64,000 nt of DNA from Streptomyces sp. A 4/2 (GCF_940670765.1 NZ_CALNVW010000060.1:60921-124920); one strand, 5' to 3'. Counted from the first letter of the stretch, positions 9,936-20,489 are shown. Translations and numbers: made by a program. The notes: a model not told the origin generated them from the letters alone.

Positions 9936-11336
9936 GTGCTGACGTGGATACGGGGATGGCGGGCGCGTGAGGGGCTCGCCCAGATCGACCTCTACACGCG
10001 CGGGACGTTGCTCGTCCTGCTCTGGATGACGGTCGCCGTCCAGGTGATGCTGTCGGTGACCGGGCCGGTCCGGCACTCCGACGCTCCTGTCCCGCTGATC
10101 GTCGCGTCCTGTCTGGTCGCGGTGGCCCAGGGCGTGTGCGGGAACGTGCTGGTCCCGGCGGCGCTGGGCGAGTACCTGGGCGTCGGGGCCGTCCCCCGGC
10201 GGCTGGTCGCGCTGGCGGCCGGGCTGCTGGCGGCGGACGTGGTGGCCGTGCTGGCGCTCACCTCGGCGGTGGGAATGGTCCGGGTCCCGGGCGTGACGCT
10301 GCTGGTGTGCGTCACGCTGGTGCCGTTCTCGATGGCGCACTGCCTGGTCGTGCGGCGGCGGACCACCCTCCTGGTGCAACTGGCCCTGCTGATCGGCGTG
10401 TGCGGGGTGGTGGCGCTGCTCGGGCAGGGTGCCCTGGCGCTCGGCTGCGCGATCTCCATCGTCTTCGGGCCCGGGTGGTTCACCCTCGCGGTGCGCTGTT
10501 CCGCCTGGCACCTGGGCATGATGTGGCAGCTCCAGCAGGCGAAGAACGTACAGGCGCAGTTGGCGGTCGCGGAGGAACGCCTGCGGTTCGGGCGGGACCT
10601 GCACGATGTGATGGGGCGCAATCTGGCGGTGATCGCGCTGAAGAGCGAGCTGGCGGTCCAGCTGGCCCGGCGCGAACAGCAGCGATGCGCGGAACACGGC
10701 TCTGAGCGTGGCCCGGAACACGGCCCGGAACACGGCCCGGGGCACGGCCCGGGGCGCGGCTCGGGGCACGGCCCGGGGCGCGGCTCGGGGCACGGCGAGC
10801 GGTCGGCGGCGATGGAGCAGATGGCCGAGGTGCAGCGCATCGCGCAGGAGTCGCAGCGGGAGGTACGTGCAGTGGTGCGTGGGTACCGGGAGGCCGATCT
10901 GGCCGTCGAACTGGACGGTGCGCGCGGGGTGTTGGAGGCCGCGGGGATCGAGTGCGCGGTCTCGGGGCCGGTGGACGGCCTCTCGGGGGCCGTCCAGTCG
11001 GCGCTCGGCTGGGTGGTGCGGGAGGCGGCGACCAATGTGCTGCGGCACGGGGACGCCCGGCGCTGCGCGATCGAGGTGTCCCGTTCGGGGTCGGACGCCA
11101 CGCTGACCGTCGAGAACGACGGCGCCGACGCGGCAGCCGGCGCCGACGGCACGTCCGGGTCGGGTCTCGCCGGGCTGCGGGAGCGGCTGACCGCTCTGGA
11201 CGGCACCCTGGTGGCGGGCCCGGCCGGGGGCGGACGGTTCCGGCTGACCGCCGAGGTCCCGCTGGGCGCGGTGCCCGGCCGGGGTGCGGAGGCGCTGGGC
11301 GTCGTACGTGACCGGGGTGCGGAGGCTGCCGCGTGA
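9936..11336 (+). CDS. NarL-type sensor histidine kinase with HGPG repeat insertion
   Basis: 466 residues from GTG 9936, preceded by a GGGGG ribosome site. The N-terminal ~190 residues contain about six membrane segments. The HisKA_3 dimerisation box is ERLRFGRDLHDVMGRNLAV with the phospho-accepting His in DLHDV. The ATPase has an N box (VVREAATNVLRHG) and a G box (GSGLAGLRERL). Between H box and ATPase there is an unusual Gly/His/Pro/Arg-rich run (about residues 252-289) made of HGPG/HGPE and GRGSGHGP units, encoded by a DNA repeat. It autophosphorylates and signals to the regulator encoded next, whose GTG overlaps its stop. Confidence 0.9.
   Translation: MLTWIRGWRAREGLAQIDLYTRGTLLVLLWMTVAVQVMLSVTGPVRHSDAPVPLIVASCLVAVAQGVCGNVLVPAALGEYLGVGAVPRRLVALAAGLLAADVVAVLALTSAVGMVRVPGVTLLVCVTLVPFSMAHCLVVRRRTTLLVQLALLIGVCGVVALLGQGALALGCAISIVFGPGWFTLAVRCSAWHLGMMWQLQQAKNVQAQLAVAEERLRFGRDLHDVMGRNLAVIALKSELAVQLARREQQRCAEHGSERGPEHGPEHGPGHGPGRGSGHGPGRGSGHGERSAAMEQMAEVQRIAQESQREVRAVVRGYREADLAVELDGARGVLEAAGIECAVSGPVDGLSGAVQSALGWVVREAATNVLRHGDARRCAIEVSRSGSDATLTVENDGADAAAGADGTSGSGLAGLRERLTALDGTLVAGPAGGGRFRLTAEVPLGAVPGRGAEALGVVRDRGAEAAA
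10689..10803 (+). repeat. In-frame tandem repeat inside the histidine kinase
   Basis: A run of near-identical 12-bp units of the CACGGCCCGGAA / CACGGCCCGGGG type, later merging into 24-bp units containing CGCGGCTCGGGG. It encodes alternating HGPE, HGPG and GRGSGHGPG. All units are multiples of 3, so copy-number change would keep the frame. Confidence 0.85.
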
Positions 11337-11977
11337 CCGGGTCCGTACAGCCGGGGGCCGGGAGCGCGGGTCCGGTACGGGTGCTGCTCGCCGACGACGA
11401 GCACCTCATCCGGGGCGCGCTCGCCGCGCTGCTCGGGCTGGAGGACGACCTCGTGGTGGTCGCCGAGGCCGCGTCCGGGCCCGAGGCGCTCGCGATGGCA
11501 CGGGCGCACCGGCCCGATGTCGCGGTGCTGGATCTTCAGATGCCGGGGGCCGACGGTGTGAGTGTGGCCACAGCTCTGCGCGGTGAACTCCCGGAGTGCC
11601 GCTGCATGATCGTCACCAGCCACGGCCGTCCCGGCCATCTGAAGCGGGCGCTCTCGGCGGGGGTGCGGGCGTTCGTACCGAAGACGGTGTCCGCGCAGAA
11701 GCTGGCCGAGATCATCCGGACGGTGCGGGCCGGAGGGCGTTATGTGGACCAGGAGTTGGCCGCCGACGCGATCTCCGCCGGGGACTCGCCGCTGACCGTG
11801 CGGGAGGCGGAGGTGCTGGAACTGGCGGCGGACGGCGCACCGGTCGCGGAGATCGCCGAGCGGGCCTCGCTGTCGCCGGGGACGGTACGGAACTACCTGT
11901 CGTCGGCCGCGACCAAGCTGGGGGCCGAAAATCGTCACACCGCAGTGCGTCTCGCGCGCCAGCGAGGTTGGGTATAG
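11333..11977 (+). CDS. NarL/LuxR-family response regulator
   Basis: 214 residues. The receiver domain has the acidic pair in LLADDEH, the phospho-Asp in VAVLDLQMPG and the switch Lys in FVPKT. The C-terminal LuxR helix-turn-helix runs from LTVREAEVLELAADG to GTVRNYLSSAATKLG. It is translationally coupled to the kinase (GTGA overlap). By arrangement it should control the ABC transporter upstream, probably through the palindrome at 8138-8155. Only 22 bp separate its stop from the second tRNA-Gly gene. Confidence 0.94.
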   Translation: MTGSVQPGAGSAGPVRVLLADDEHLIRGALAALLGLEDDLVVVAEAASGPEALAMARAHRPDVAVLDLQMPGADGVSVATALRGELPECRCMIVTSHGRPGHLKRALSAGVRAFVPKTVSAQKLAEIIRTVRAGGRYVDQELAADAISAGDSPLTVREAEVLELAADGAPVAEIAERASLSPGTVRNYLSSAATKLGAENRHTAVRLARQRGWV

Positions 11978-11999
11978 TGGACTCCGCGCTACGGCGCAT

Positions 12000-12072
12000 G
12001 CGGACGTAGCTCAGTTGGTAGAGCGCAACCTTGCCAAGGTTGAGGTCGCCAGTTCGAACCTGGTCGTCCGCT
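12000..12072 (+). tRNA. tRNA-Gly (anticodon GCC), copy 2
   Basis: Identical over 73 nt to the gene at 7969-8041, with anticodon GCC and no encoded CCA. It is followed by the same terminator stem. The two copies flank the ABC/two-component cassette as 4,031-bp-spaced direct repeats. Confidence 0.96.
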
Positions 12073-12080
12073 CGGTGAAG

Positions 12081-12111
12081 AAAGGCCCCGGTCCTCGCGA
12101 CCGGGGCCTTT
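12081..12111 (+). terminator. Intrinsic terminator after tRNA-Gly copy 2
   Basis: The stem AAAGGCCCCGGTC/GACCGGGGCCTTT with loop CTCGC is the same stem as at 8050-8080, here followed by two more T residues. Confidence 0.9.
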
Positions 12112-12139
12112 TTCCGTGCTGCGTGCGGACCGCGTACCG

Positions 12140-13039
12140 CTACGACCAGGGCGTCCCGGTCAGCAGCTCGTACGCCTCCAGGTACTTGGCGCGGGTCGCG
12201 TCCACGATCTCCTGCGGGAGCGCGGGCGGTGGCTGCTCGCTCTTGCGGTCCCAGCCGGAGGCCTCCGAGGTCAGCCAGTTGCGGACGTACTGCTTGTCGT
12301 ACGAGGGCTGCGCACGGCCCGGCTGCCAGCCCGCGATCGGCCAGAAGCGGGACGAGTCCGGGGTCAACACCTCGTCGGCGATGACGAGCCGGTCGCCGTC
12401 GTAGCCGAACTCGAACTTCGTGTCGGCGAGGATGATGCCCCGCTCGCGCGCGATGTCCCGGGCCCGGCTGTACACGTCGAGGGTCGTCCGGCGCAGCTCG
12501 AAGGCGGTCTCCGCACCGACCTGGCGGGCGACCTCCTCGTAACTCACGTTCTCGTCGTGTTCGCCGACGGCCGCCTTGGTCGCGGGCGTGAAGATCGGCG
12601 CGGGCAGTTCCGAGCCGTCGCTCAGGCCCTCGGGGAGCGCGAGACCGCAGACGGTGCGGTGCTCGTTGTACTCCACCAGGCCGGAGCCGGTGAGGTAGCC
12701 GCGTGCGACGCACTCGACCGGGACCATCCGCAGCGACTTGCAGATCAGGGTGCGGCCGGCCCAGTCGGCGGGGGCGCCGGCCGGGAGGTCGGTGGAGATG
12801 ACGTGGTGCGGTACGAGGTCCGCGAGCTGGTCGAACCACCAGAGCGACAGCTGGGTGAGGACCCGGCCCTTGTCGGGGATCTCGGTGGGCAGCACCCAGT
12901 CGAACGCGGACATGCGGTCGCTGGCGACCATCACGAGGTCGCCCGCCTCGTTCTGGTACAGATCGCGCACCTTGCCGGTGTGCAGGTGTACCAGGCCCGG
13001 TACCTGAAGCGGCTCGGGCTTTTCTACGAATCCGGACAC
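12140..13039 (-). CDS. purC: SAICAR synthase (phosphoribosylaminoimidazole-succinocarboxamide synthase)
   Basis: PurC ligates aspartate to CAIR with ATP, step 8 of purine synthesis. The 299-residue protein begins MSGFVEKPEPLQ. It shows HTGKVRDLYQ (the N-terminal ATP loop), VASDRMSAFDWVLP, the RGYLTGSGLVEY signature and the LADTKFEFGYDG segment with VLTPDSSRFWP. The gene stands alone on the minus strand, convergent with the tRNA-Gly gene. Confidence 0.97.
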   Translation of the reverse strand: MSGFVEKPEPLQVPGLVHLHTGKVRDLYQNEAGDLVMVASDRMSAFDWVLPTEIPDKGRVLTQLSLWWFDQLADLVPHHVISTDLPAGAPADWAGRTLICKSLRMVPVECVARGYLTGSGLVEYNEHRTVCGLALPEGLSDGSELPAPIFTPATKAAVGEHDENVSYEEVARQVGAETAFELRRTTLDVYSRARDIARERGIILADTKFEFGYDGDRLVIADEVLTPDSSRFWPIAGWQPGRAQPSYDKQYVRNWLTSEASGWDRKSEQPPPALPQEIVDATRAKYLEAYELLTGTPWS

Positions 13040-13197
13040 GGTTCCTCCCCGTGGTTATGTCCATGCTCTGGGGTCGGGGTCGATTCTCCCGTATGCCCTG
13101 CGTACGGACCTCCCCAGGGTCGCACCCGAGGTCGGAGCCCCTGCGGGCCCGGGTCGGACGGTGGGCGCGGCATGGCGGACGGTGGGCGCGGCGCCGG

Positions 13198-14658
13198 TCA
13201 TTCGCGCTTGCAGATCCGGTCCAGGAGGTTGGCCGTCGCGCGCTGGACACGGGGGTCCACATGGCCGGGGCGGTCCAGCGCGGGGGACCAGGCGAAGGTG
13301 CCCGAGGCGAAGACGAACGAGCCCGAGGGGGCGCGGTAGAGGGACGTCTCCTGGTGGCGCACGGCCCCTTCGCTGTCCCGGTACGGCGAGTGGGCGAGCA
13401 GCATCCGGCCTTCGTGCTTCGGGAGCGCGGTACGCGGGAAGTAGCGGTCGGCCTCGCCCGCGACCAGCCCGGGGAGTTCGTCCCCCTCGGCCGCGCCGGT
13501 CGCGTCCCAGAGCCAGTGTGCGGCGTTGCGCACGATCAGGGGGCTCGACTCGGGGACGCGTCCCGCGTACTGGATGCCGAGGAGCTGCTGTTCGGGCCGG
13601 TCGATCTCCCGCCAGAGCGCGGACTTGCCGGGGCCGCGGCGCTTCCGGCAGGTGAGCAGGCGGTCGGCGACGCCGGAGGGCGAAGGGGCGAGCTCCACCT
13701 GCCAGTACATGGTGTTGGCGGAGAGGAAGACGAGGGAGGTGCCCTGCTCACGGGCGAGTTCCGTGGTGCGCCGCATGGGCACCGACCAGTACTCGTCGTG
13801 GCCGGGGAAGACCAGGCCGCGGTAGCGGGTCGGGTCGATACGGCCCGCGTGCAGGTCGCGGGCGTCGGCGTAGGCGAGGTCGTAGCCGTACCGTTCGGCC
13901 CAGCGGATGAAGTCGTAGGCGTGGCCCACGTGCAGGGGCAGGCCGGCGCCCGCGTACGGCCGGTCGAAGGAGACCGTGGTGGCGGCGTCCTCCTCGCCGA
14001 GCAGCCGGCCCCCGCTGTCCCAGGCGTGGTACAGGCTGGCGCCGGTGTGGCCGTCCTCCGGGTAGAGGTTGTACGCCTGCCAGGTCACGTCCGGCAGCAG
14101 GAGGAGCAGATCGGCCGGGTGGCTGTCGCGGACCGTGAACGGGATGTGCGAGCGGTAGCCGTCGGCGGTGGTGAGCACGGCGACGTACGCCCCGATCGAC
14201 CAGTACGACGGGATCTGGAGGCGCCAGGAGAGCCACCAGTGGTGGCAGGAGACCGTGCGGTCGGCGGTGAGCGGGGCCGGCTGGACGATGCCGGAGAGGC
14301 GGGGGCTGGTGGTGATCTTCGCGGCGCCGTCGCCGCCGTAGTGGCCGATGCGGTAGATGTCGACGGAGAACTGCTGGGGCGGGTCGACGGTGACGTGGAA
14401 GTCGATGGCCTCGCCGGGCGCGGCGGCGCCCGTGGAGGCGAAGCCCTTGATCTGCCGCTTCACGTCGTCGGCGGTGCGGGGGCCACCGGAGTGCTGGTGT
14501 GCGGCGTCCGGGTCGGCGTACCAGGGGACGACATGGCCGGTGTCGTCGAAGTAGTTCTCACTGCCGCGGAGCCAGGGCAGCGGGCCCTGGCCGAACGGAT
14601 CCGAGACGGCGTGGGCGAGGGCCCCCGATTCCCAGCGCCGGATCTGCTCCGCCCCCAT
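13198..14658 (-). CDS. N,N-dimethylformamidase beta subunit-like C-terminal domain protein
   Basis: 486 residues from ATG 14658, chosen because GGAAGGGGAGCC lies just upstream. The whole protein matches the family related to the large subunit of dimethylformamidase: DIYRIGHYGGDGA near the N-terminus, then LLLLPDVTWQAYN, a VGHAYDFIRWAERYGYDLAYA region, FPGHDEYWSVPMR and FVFASGTFAWS near the end. The family contains a mononuclear iron amidohydrolase, but most members are of unknown substrate and this is not evidence that the strain uses dimethylformamide. It lies between purC and a membrane protein on the same strand. Confidence 0.78.
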   Translation of the reverse strand: MGAEQIRRWESGALAHAVSDPFGQGPLPWLRGSENYFDDTGHVVPWYADPDAAHQHSGGPRTADDVKRQIKGFASTGAAAPGEAIDFHVTVDPPQQFSVDIYRIGHYGGDGAAKITTSPRLSGIVQPAPLTADRTVSCHHWWLSWRLQIPSYWSIGAYVAVLTTADGYRSHIPFTVRDSHPADLLLLLPDVTWQAYNLYPEDGHTGASLYHAWDSGGRLLGEEDAATTVSFDRPYAGAGLPLHVGHAYDFIRWAERYGYDLAYADARDLHAGRIDPTRYRGLVFPGHDEYWSVPMRRTTELAREQGTSLVFLSANTMYWQVELAPSPSGVADRLLTCRKRRGPGKSALWREIDRPEQQLLGIQYAGRVPESSPLIVRNAAHWLWDATGAAEGDELPGLVAGEADRYFPRTALPKHEGRMLLAHSPYRDSEGAVRHQETSLYRAPSGSFVFASGTFAWSPALDRPGHVDPRVQRATANLLDRICKRE

Positions 14659-14992
14659 GCGGCTCCCCTTCCCTCGGCCGCCCGGGCACAACAGAGATGC
14701 ACCGACAGTCAGCGACCGGCCCAGCACATCACATAAGGGAGTCACTCCGTTACTGTTCGTCGCGAATTTACGAATTCGCGCATTGACGCGGCGGGGCGGA
14801 ACCGGTCCCAGGGGCAGCGGTGAGCGCGACCCGGCGGTTGCTCCGTCGGGCGCGGCCCGGGGTCTCCGACGGGCACGGGCCGGGTTCTCCGACGGGGGCG
14901 GGCCCAGGTTCTCCGGAGAGGCGGGCCCGGGTCCTGACGGGGGCGCGGCCCAAGGTTCCCCGGCGGGTGCGGCCCAAGGTTCCCCGGCGGTC
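14659..14992. other. Gene-free spacer dominated by a GC-rich tandem repeat
   Basis: These 334 bp hold the promoter of the 13198-14658 gene at the left, an AT-richer stretch around 14750-14790, and the repeat array 14848-14990. No coding frame is convincing. Confidence 0.6.
14848..14990. repeat. Imperfect GC-rich tandem repeat, unit about 22-26 bp, five to six copies
   Basis: Successive units have the form GCGGCCCaaGGTTCCCCGGCGG, with the left units degenerating to GGGCCGGGTTCTCCGACGGG. The last two units are nearly identical. The array directly abuts the stop of the next gene. It is a likely variable-number repeat. Confidence 0.7.
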
Positions 14993-16675
14993 TCACACCA
15001 GCCGTACCGGCTTCTCCAGGCGGACGCCCACCGTCCTCAGCCACCCGCGCAACGGCTCGGCGTCCCCGTCCTCCACCAGGCTCACCACATGGCCGCCCAG
15101 GTCCGACCTGCGTTCGTCGTCGACCAGCAGCACGGGCCCGTCCAGCCAGTCCAGGCCGGGGGCGGCGCCCGCCGTGTCGACGGCCGCGCAGCAGATCATC
15201 GCGATGACGTGGTCGGCGAGCAGGTCACGTCCGGTACGGGGCGGCTGGAGCGGGAAGAGCGGGATCGCCCCGGTGTCCCAGAGATGCTCGCCCTCCAGCG
15301 TGCCGCCGGGGACCGACGGCGGCGCGGCGGCCTCCTCGCGGGCCACCTCGGCGGTGACGGCGGTGGCCAGTACGTCCGTGCCGTCGGCGGCCAGATGATT
15401 CATCACCCGTGCGAGTGTCGGCCCGCCCCGGTCGTCCGGGGTGTCGGCGGCGCCCGGGGCGGCGGCGCGGTTGACGCCGAGGCGGTCGAGGACCCGGTGC
15501 AGCCTGGCCGCCTCCGTGCGCCACTTACGGTCGACGACCTCTTCCGGGTACTCCTGCCAGTCCACCGGCGACCAGTCCGGGCCGTTCTCCGCGGGGCCGC
15601 CGTGGAAGAGACGGGCGGCGAGCAGCGAGGTGGCCTCGTCGACCGCGCCCGGCTCCTCCAGGAGGTCGCAGGCGGGCCGCTCGCCGAGGCGCGAGGTGAA
15701 GCCTTCGGCGAGACGGTCCCGGCGGGACAGCTCGGTGAGCGCGGAGACCACTCCCGCGTCGAGCCGGGACGGCCAGCGGCCCATCCGCCAGGCGGGCAGC
15801 GCGACCCGGGTCAGCAGCCGGTCCCAGCCCGCGTAGGCCAGGCCCACCTGCTCCTGGGCGACGATGCGCAGCCCGTAGTCCACAGTCTGTGCGCGGTCGG
15901 AGGCGGCGGCGGCGACACCCCGCTCCATCTCGGCAGCATGGCCACGACAACTGCGCAGCATCAGCCCGGCGGTCCGGCCGACGAAGGAGTACGCGAAACG
16001 CCGCACCGGGCCGAGTCCGGGCCGCGAGGCGACGGCGACCGCCGCGTCGAGCCCCCGGACGAACCGGCGGGAGGCCGCGATGTCGGGGTGCGCGGAGGGG
16101 CCCGTACCCGCGACGACCGGCGCGAGCAGGGCGCGCAGCTCGGCGACCCGCATCCACCACAGGAAGGGCGAGCCGATGACGAGCACGGGCGCTGCCGCCA
16201 CCCGGCGGGCCCGCAGCCCGCGCACGGTGGGCAGCCGCCCGCCGGATATGGACCGGGCGGCCGGGTGCGAACGGTCCTCCAGCCAGCTGTCGCAGTCCGG
16301 TGTGAGCGCTATCGCCGAGGGCACCGGCACATCGAGCCGGTCCGCCAGGTCCCGCACCATCCGGTGCAGGTCGGGCGCCGACGCCTCGGTGAGCGCCACC
16401 GTCGGGCTGACAGCGGGCCCGGCCCGCACGATCACCGCGGCCACCACGGCGGCGAGCAGCAGCACCACGGCCGCGAAGCACGACACCGCCCAGCGCGCCG
16501 TGTCCCAACTGCCGCCGCTGAGGTGGCCGGTGGCCCCGCCGGCCAGCAGCACGACCGCGACCGCGACGGGCAGCAGCGCTACGGCCAGCGCCCTGCCCCG
16601 AATACCCAGAACAGCCAGTGCATGGGCACGGGCGCCCTGCGCACCCCGCTTCTCACTCGTACCGGTGTCGGACAC
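14993..16675 (-). CDS. Membrane protein with degenerate M48-peptidase-like region
   Basis: 560 residues. Two hydrophobic segments near the N-terminus (about 29-48 and 62-83) anchor it in the membrane. Residues ~105-200 follow the layout of M48 (HtpX-like) proteins: a LADRLDVPVPSAIALTPD segment, then PVLVIGSPFL and ELRALLAPVVAG. In active enzymes this last stretch is ELRAVLAHELGH with the zinc HEXXH, but here both His residues and the Glu are absent. The rest is not recognisable. It is probably a non-catalytic relative; the function is unknown. Confidence 0.7.
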   Translation of the reverse strand: MSDTGTSEKRGAQGARAHALAVLGIRGRALAVALLPVAVAVVLLAGGATGHLSGGSWDTARWAVSCFAAVVLLLAAVVAAVIVRAGPAVSPTVALTEASAPDLHRMVRDLADRLDVPVPSAIALTPDCDSWLEDRSHPAARSISGGRLPTVRGLRARRVAAAPVLVIGSPFLWWMRVAELRALLAPVVAGTGPSAHPDIAASRRFVRGLDAAVAVASRPGLGPVRRFAYSFVGRTAGLMLRSCRGHAAEMERGVAAAASDRAQTVDYGLRIVAQEQVGLAYAGWDRLLTRVALPAWRMGRWPSRLDAGVVSALTELSRRDRLAEGFTSRLGERPACDLLEEPGAVDEATSLLAARLFHGGPAENGPDWSPVDWQEYPEEVVDRKWRTEAARLHRVLDRLGVNRAAAPGAADTPDDRGGPTLARVMNHLAADGTDVLATAVTAEVAREEAAAPPSVPGGTLEGEHLWDTGAIPLFPLQPPRTGRDLLADHVIAMICCAAVDTAGAAPGLDWLDGPVLLVDDERRSDLGGHVVSLVEDGDAEPLRGWLRTVGVRLEKPVRLV

Positions 16676-16877
16676 GGCCGGACGTCACCCCCTCTGCCCC
16701 CGCGGCGGCTTTGCTCACTCCCCCACTGTGGCACCCGTCACTGACATCGCAATGCCGGTGGGCCAAGTGCCGGAATGCTTGCGCCGCAGACTAGTTGGGG
16801 CTCCGGCGAGCGTCATCCGGATGGGCCAGCCGTCACTCGATGGAATGGCTTTGGGTAAAGGTGCTGACGTAGATCCG

Positions 16878-18128
<1,251 letters not shown>

Positions 18129-18200
18129 GGTACGCAGCCTAGCCCGCGCACCGGGTCCGGCCCGGCGCGGGCCTTGTACGGGCCGCCGAAGACCGTGCCC

Positions 18201-20489
18201 CTACTCGTTCGTATATTCCTCCACCACCGTCGCTCCGAGCTCCCGCACGATCAGGTCGTGGCCGGAGAGCGCCGAGTCGACGAGGTCGGGATCGTCGTCC
18301 TCGGGGGTGTCGTCCTCCAGTGAGACGGACGGCGGCTGGTCCGCGGGCGGGGGCGGGGGCTCTCTGAACGCCTGGGGCCTCTGGTGCTGCTGCGGCTCCG
18401 GAGCGGGCTGCTGCGGTGCGGGACCGGGTGCGGGCGCGGCCGGGGCCCGGTCCTGGGGTGCCGGGCGCTGCGGGGCGGGGCTGGAACCGCCGGGGCCGGG
18501 GTGATTGCTGCCACCGGGCGGCTGCGTACCGCCCGAGGGATCGACGATCGCGTCGACCCGCCACTGCACATGGAACTGGTCGGCGAGCACCTGCTTCAGT
18601 ACGTCCTCGCTGCCGCTGGACGCGAAGTTGTCCCGGGCGCCCGGGTTCGGGAAGCCGAGCTGGAGGGTGGTGCCGTCGAACCCGGCGACCTGGGCGTTCT
18701 GGCTGAGCAGGATCCAGGTGAAGCGCCGGCGGTTCTTGACGGCTTCGAGGATGTCGGGCCACATGTTCCGCACCTGGGCGGCGCCCTGCGCCGTACCGGG
18801 CGCGGGGGCGGCGGCGGGCGGGGCTCCCGGAGCGGAAGCGGCCGGAGGCGCCGCGGGTGCGGGCTGTCCCTGTCCGGGCGCGGCGGCCGACGGCCAGCTT
18901 CCGGCGGGACGCGGGGACTCGGCGGGCCGGTCGGGCCGACCGGCGGGCGCAGCGGCTCCCGGCCAGGCTCCGGGCTGCCGGGCGGCGGGGGCGGCGGCGG
19001 GCTGCGCGGGTGGGACCTGCTGAGGTGCGGGGGCGTCCTGGGGAGCGGGCGCGGTCTGAGGGGCGGGGGCGTCCTGGGGAGCGGGCGCGGTCTGAGGGGC
19101 GGGCGCGGCAGCCACGGGAGGCGCCACAGGCGCACCGGACGTGCCAGGCGCCCCGGACGCACCGGACGCACCAGGCATCCCAGGGCCAACACCCGCACCA
19201 CCACCGGCATCCCCGCGCGCGGCGGCACGCGCAGCCGCGGGCCCGCCGCCCGGCGCCACCGGCGCCGCGGGATGTGCCTCGGGTCCCGGCACGTATCCCA
19301 TCGCGGGCCCCTGCCCGCCGGACACGAAGGTGCCACCGCGCTCCAGCCGGTCCAACCGGGCCTGCATGGACCGCTCGTCGTCGAACGCGGCGGGCAGCAG
19401 CACCCGCGCGCAGATCAACTCCAGCTGGAGCCGCGGCGAAGTCGCCCCGCGCATCTCGGTCAGCCCGGTGTTGACCAGGTCGGCGGCCCGGCTCAGCTCC
19501 GCGGCGCCGAACACCGAGGCCTGCGCCTGCATCCGCGCCACGACATCGGCCGGGGCGTCGATCAGCCCCTTCTCCCCCGCGTCGGGCACAGCGGCCAGGA
19601 TCACCAGATCGCGCAGTCGCTCCAGCAGATCGGCCACGAACCTGCGGGGATCGTTGCCCCGCTCGATGACTTGGTCGACCAGCTCGAAGGCAGCCGCCCC
19701 GTCCGAGGACGCGAAAGCGTCGATCACGGCGTCGAGCAGCGTCCCGTCCGTGTAGCCGAGGAGGGACGTCGCCATGGCGTACGTCACACCTTCCTCGCCC
19801 GCACCGGCCAGCAACTGGTCCATCACGGACATGGAGTCACGCACGGACCCCGCCCCGGCGCGCACCACCAGCGGCAGCACACCGTCGGCGACCTGGGCCC
19901 CCTCCTGCCCGCACACCTCGCCGAGGTAGTCGCGCAGCGTGCCGGGCGGCACCAGCCGGAAGGGGTAGTGGTGCGTACGCGACCGGATCGTCCCGATGAC
20001 CTTCTCGGGCTCGGTGGTCGCGAAGATGAACTTGAGGTGCTCCGGCGGCTCCTCGACCACCTTCAGCAGCGCGTTGAAACCGGCCGACGTGACCATGTGC
20101 GCCTCGTCGATGATGTAGATCTTGTACCGGCTGCCCGCGGGCCCGAAGAACGCCTTCTCGCGCAGGTCACGGGCGTCGTCCACGCCACCGTGCGAAGCCG
20201 CGTCGATCTCGATGACGTCGATCGAACCCGGCCCGTTCCGCGCCAGGTCCTGGCACGACTGGCACTCCCCGCACGGCGTGGGCGTGGGCCCCTGCTCGCA
20301 GTTCAGACAGCGGGCCAGGATGCGCGCACTGGTCGTCTTGCCGCAGCCCCGCGGCCCGCTGAACAGGTACGCGTGGTTGACCCGGTTGTTCCGCAGGGCC
20401 TGCTGCAACGGGGCAGTGACGTGCTCCTGCCCGATGACCTCGGCGAACGACTCGGGACGGTAGCGGCGGTACAGCGCAAGGGACGACAC
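18201..20489 (-). CDS. dnaX: DNA polymerase III subunit gamma/tau
   Basis: The clamp-loader motor of the replisome. I place the start at GTG 20489 (VSSLALYRRYRPESF), the conserved N-terminus, giving 762 residues; upstream in-frame codons would run towards the SRP RNA gene. Walker A GPRGCGKTTSAR (about 45-56), a zinc module with four Cys (CEQGP...CGECQSC), Walker B IYIIDEAHM and sensor 1 FATTEPEK are present. Residues ~390-600 are a Pro/Ala/Gln linker with repeated APAPQDAPAPQ units, followed by a tau-like domain (MWPDILEAVKNRRRFTWILL) and a second acidic Pro-rich tail. Confidence 0.95.
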   Translation of the reverse strand: MSSLALYRRYRPESFAEVIGQEHVTAPLQQALRNNRVNHAYLFSGPRGCGKTTSARILARCLNCEQGPTPTPCGECQSCQDLARNGPGSIDVIEIDAASHGGVDDARDLREKAFFGPAGSRYKIYIIDEAHMVTSAGFNALLKVVEEPPEHLKFIFATTEPEKVIGTIRSRTHHYPFRLVPPGTLRDYLGEVCGQEGAQVADGVLPLVVRAGAGSVRDSMSVMDQLLAGAGEEGVTYAMATSLLGYTDGTLLDAVIDAFASSDGAAAFELVDQVIERGNDPRRFVADLLERLRDLVILAAVPDAGEKGLIDAPADVVARMQAQASVFGAAELSRAADLVNTGLTEMRGATSPRLQLELICARVLLPAAFDDERSMQARLDRLERGGTFVSGGQGPAMGYVPGPEAHPAAPVAPGGGPAAARAAARGDAGGGAGVGPGMPGASGASGAPGTSGAPVAPPVAAAPAPQTAPAPQDAPAPQTAPAPQDAPAPQQVPPAQPAAAPAARQPGAWPGAAAPAGRPDRPAESPRPAGSWPSAAAPGQGQPAPAAPPAASAPGAPPAAAPAPGTAQGAAQVRNMWPDILEAVKNRRRFTWILLSQNAQVAGFDGTTLQLGFPNPGARDNFASSGSEDVLKQVLADQFHVQWRVDAIVDPSGGTQPPGGSNHPGPGGSSPAPQRPAPQDRAPAAPAPGPAPQQPAPEPQQHQRPQAFREPPPPPADQPPSVSLEDDTPEDDDPDLVDSALSGHDLIVRELGATVVEEYTNE

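Noticed and set aside
10689..10803. CRISPR-like array
   Set aside because: The repeats are contiguous 12-24 bp coding units without spacers.
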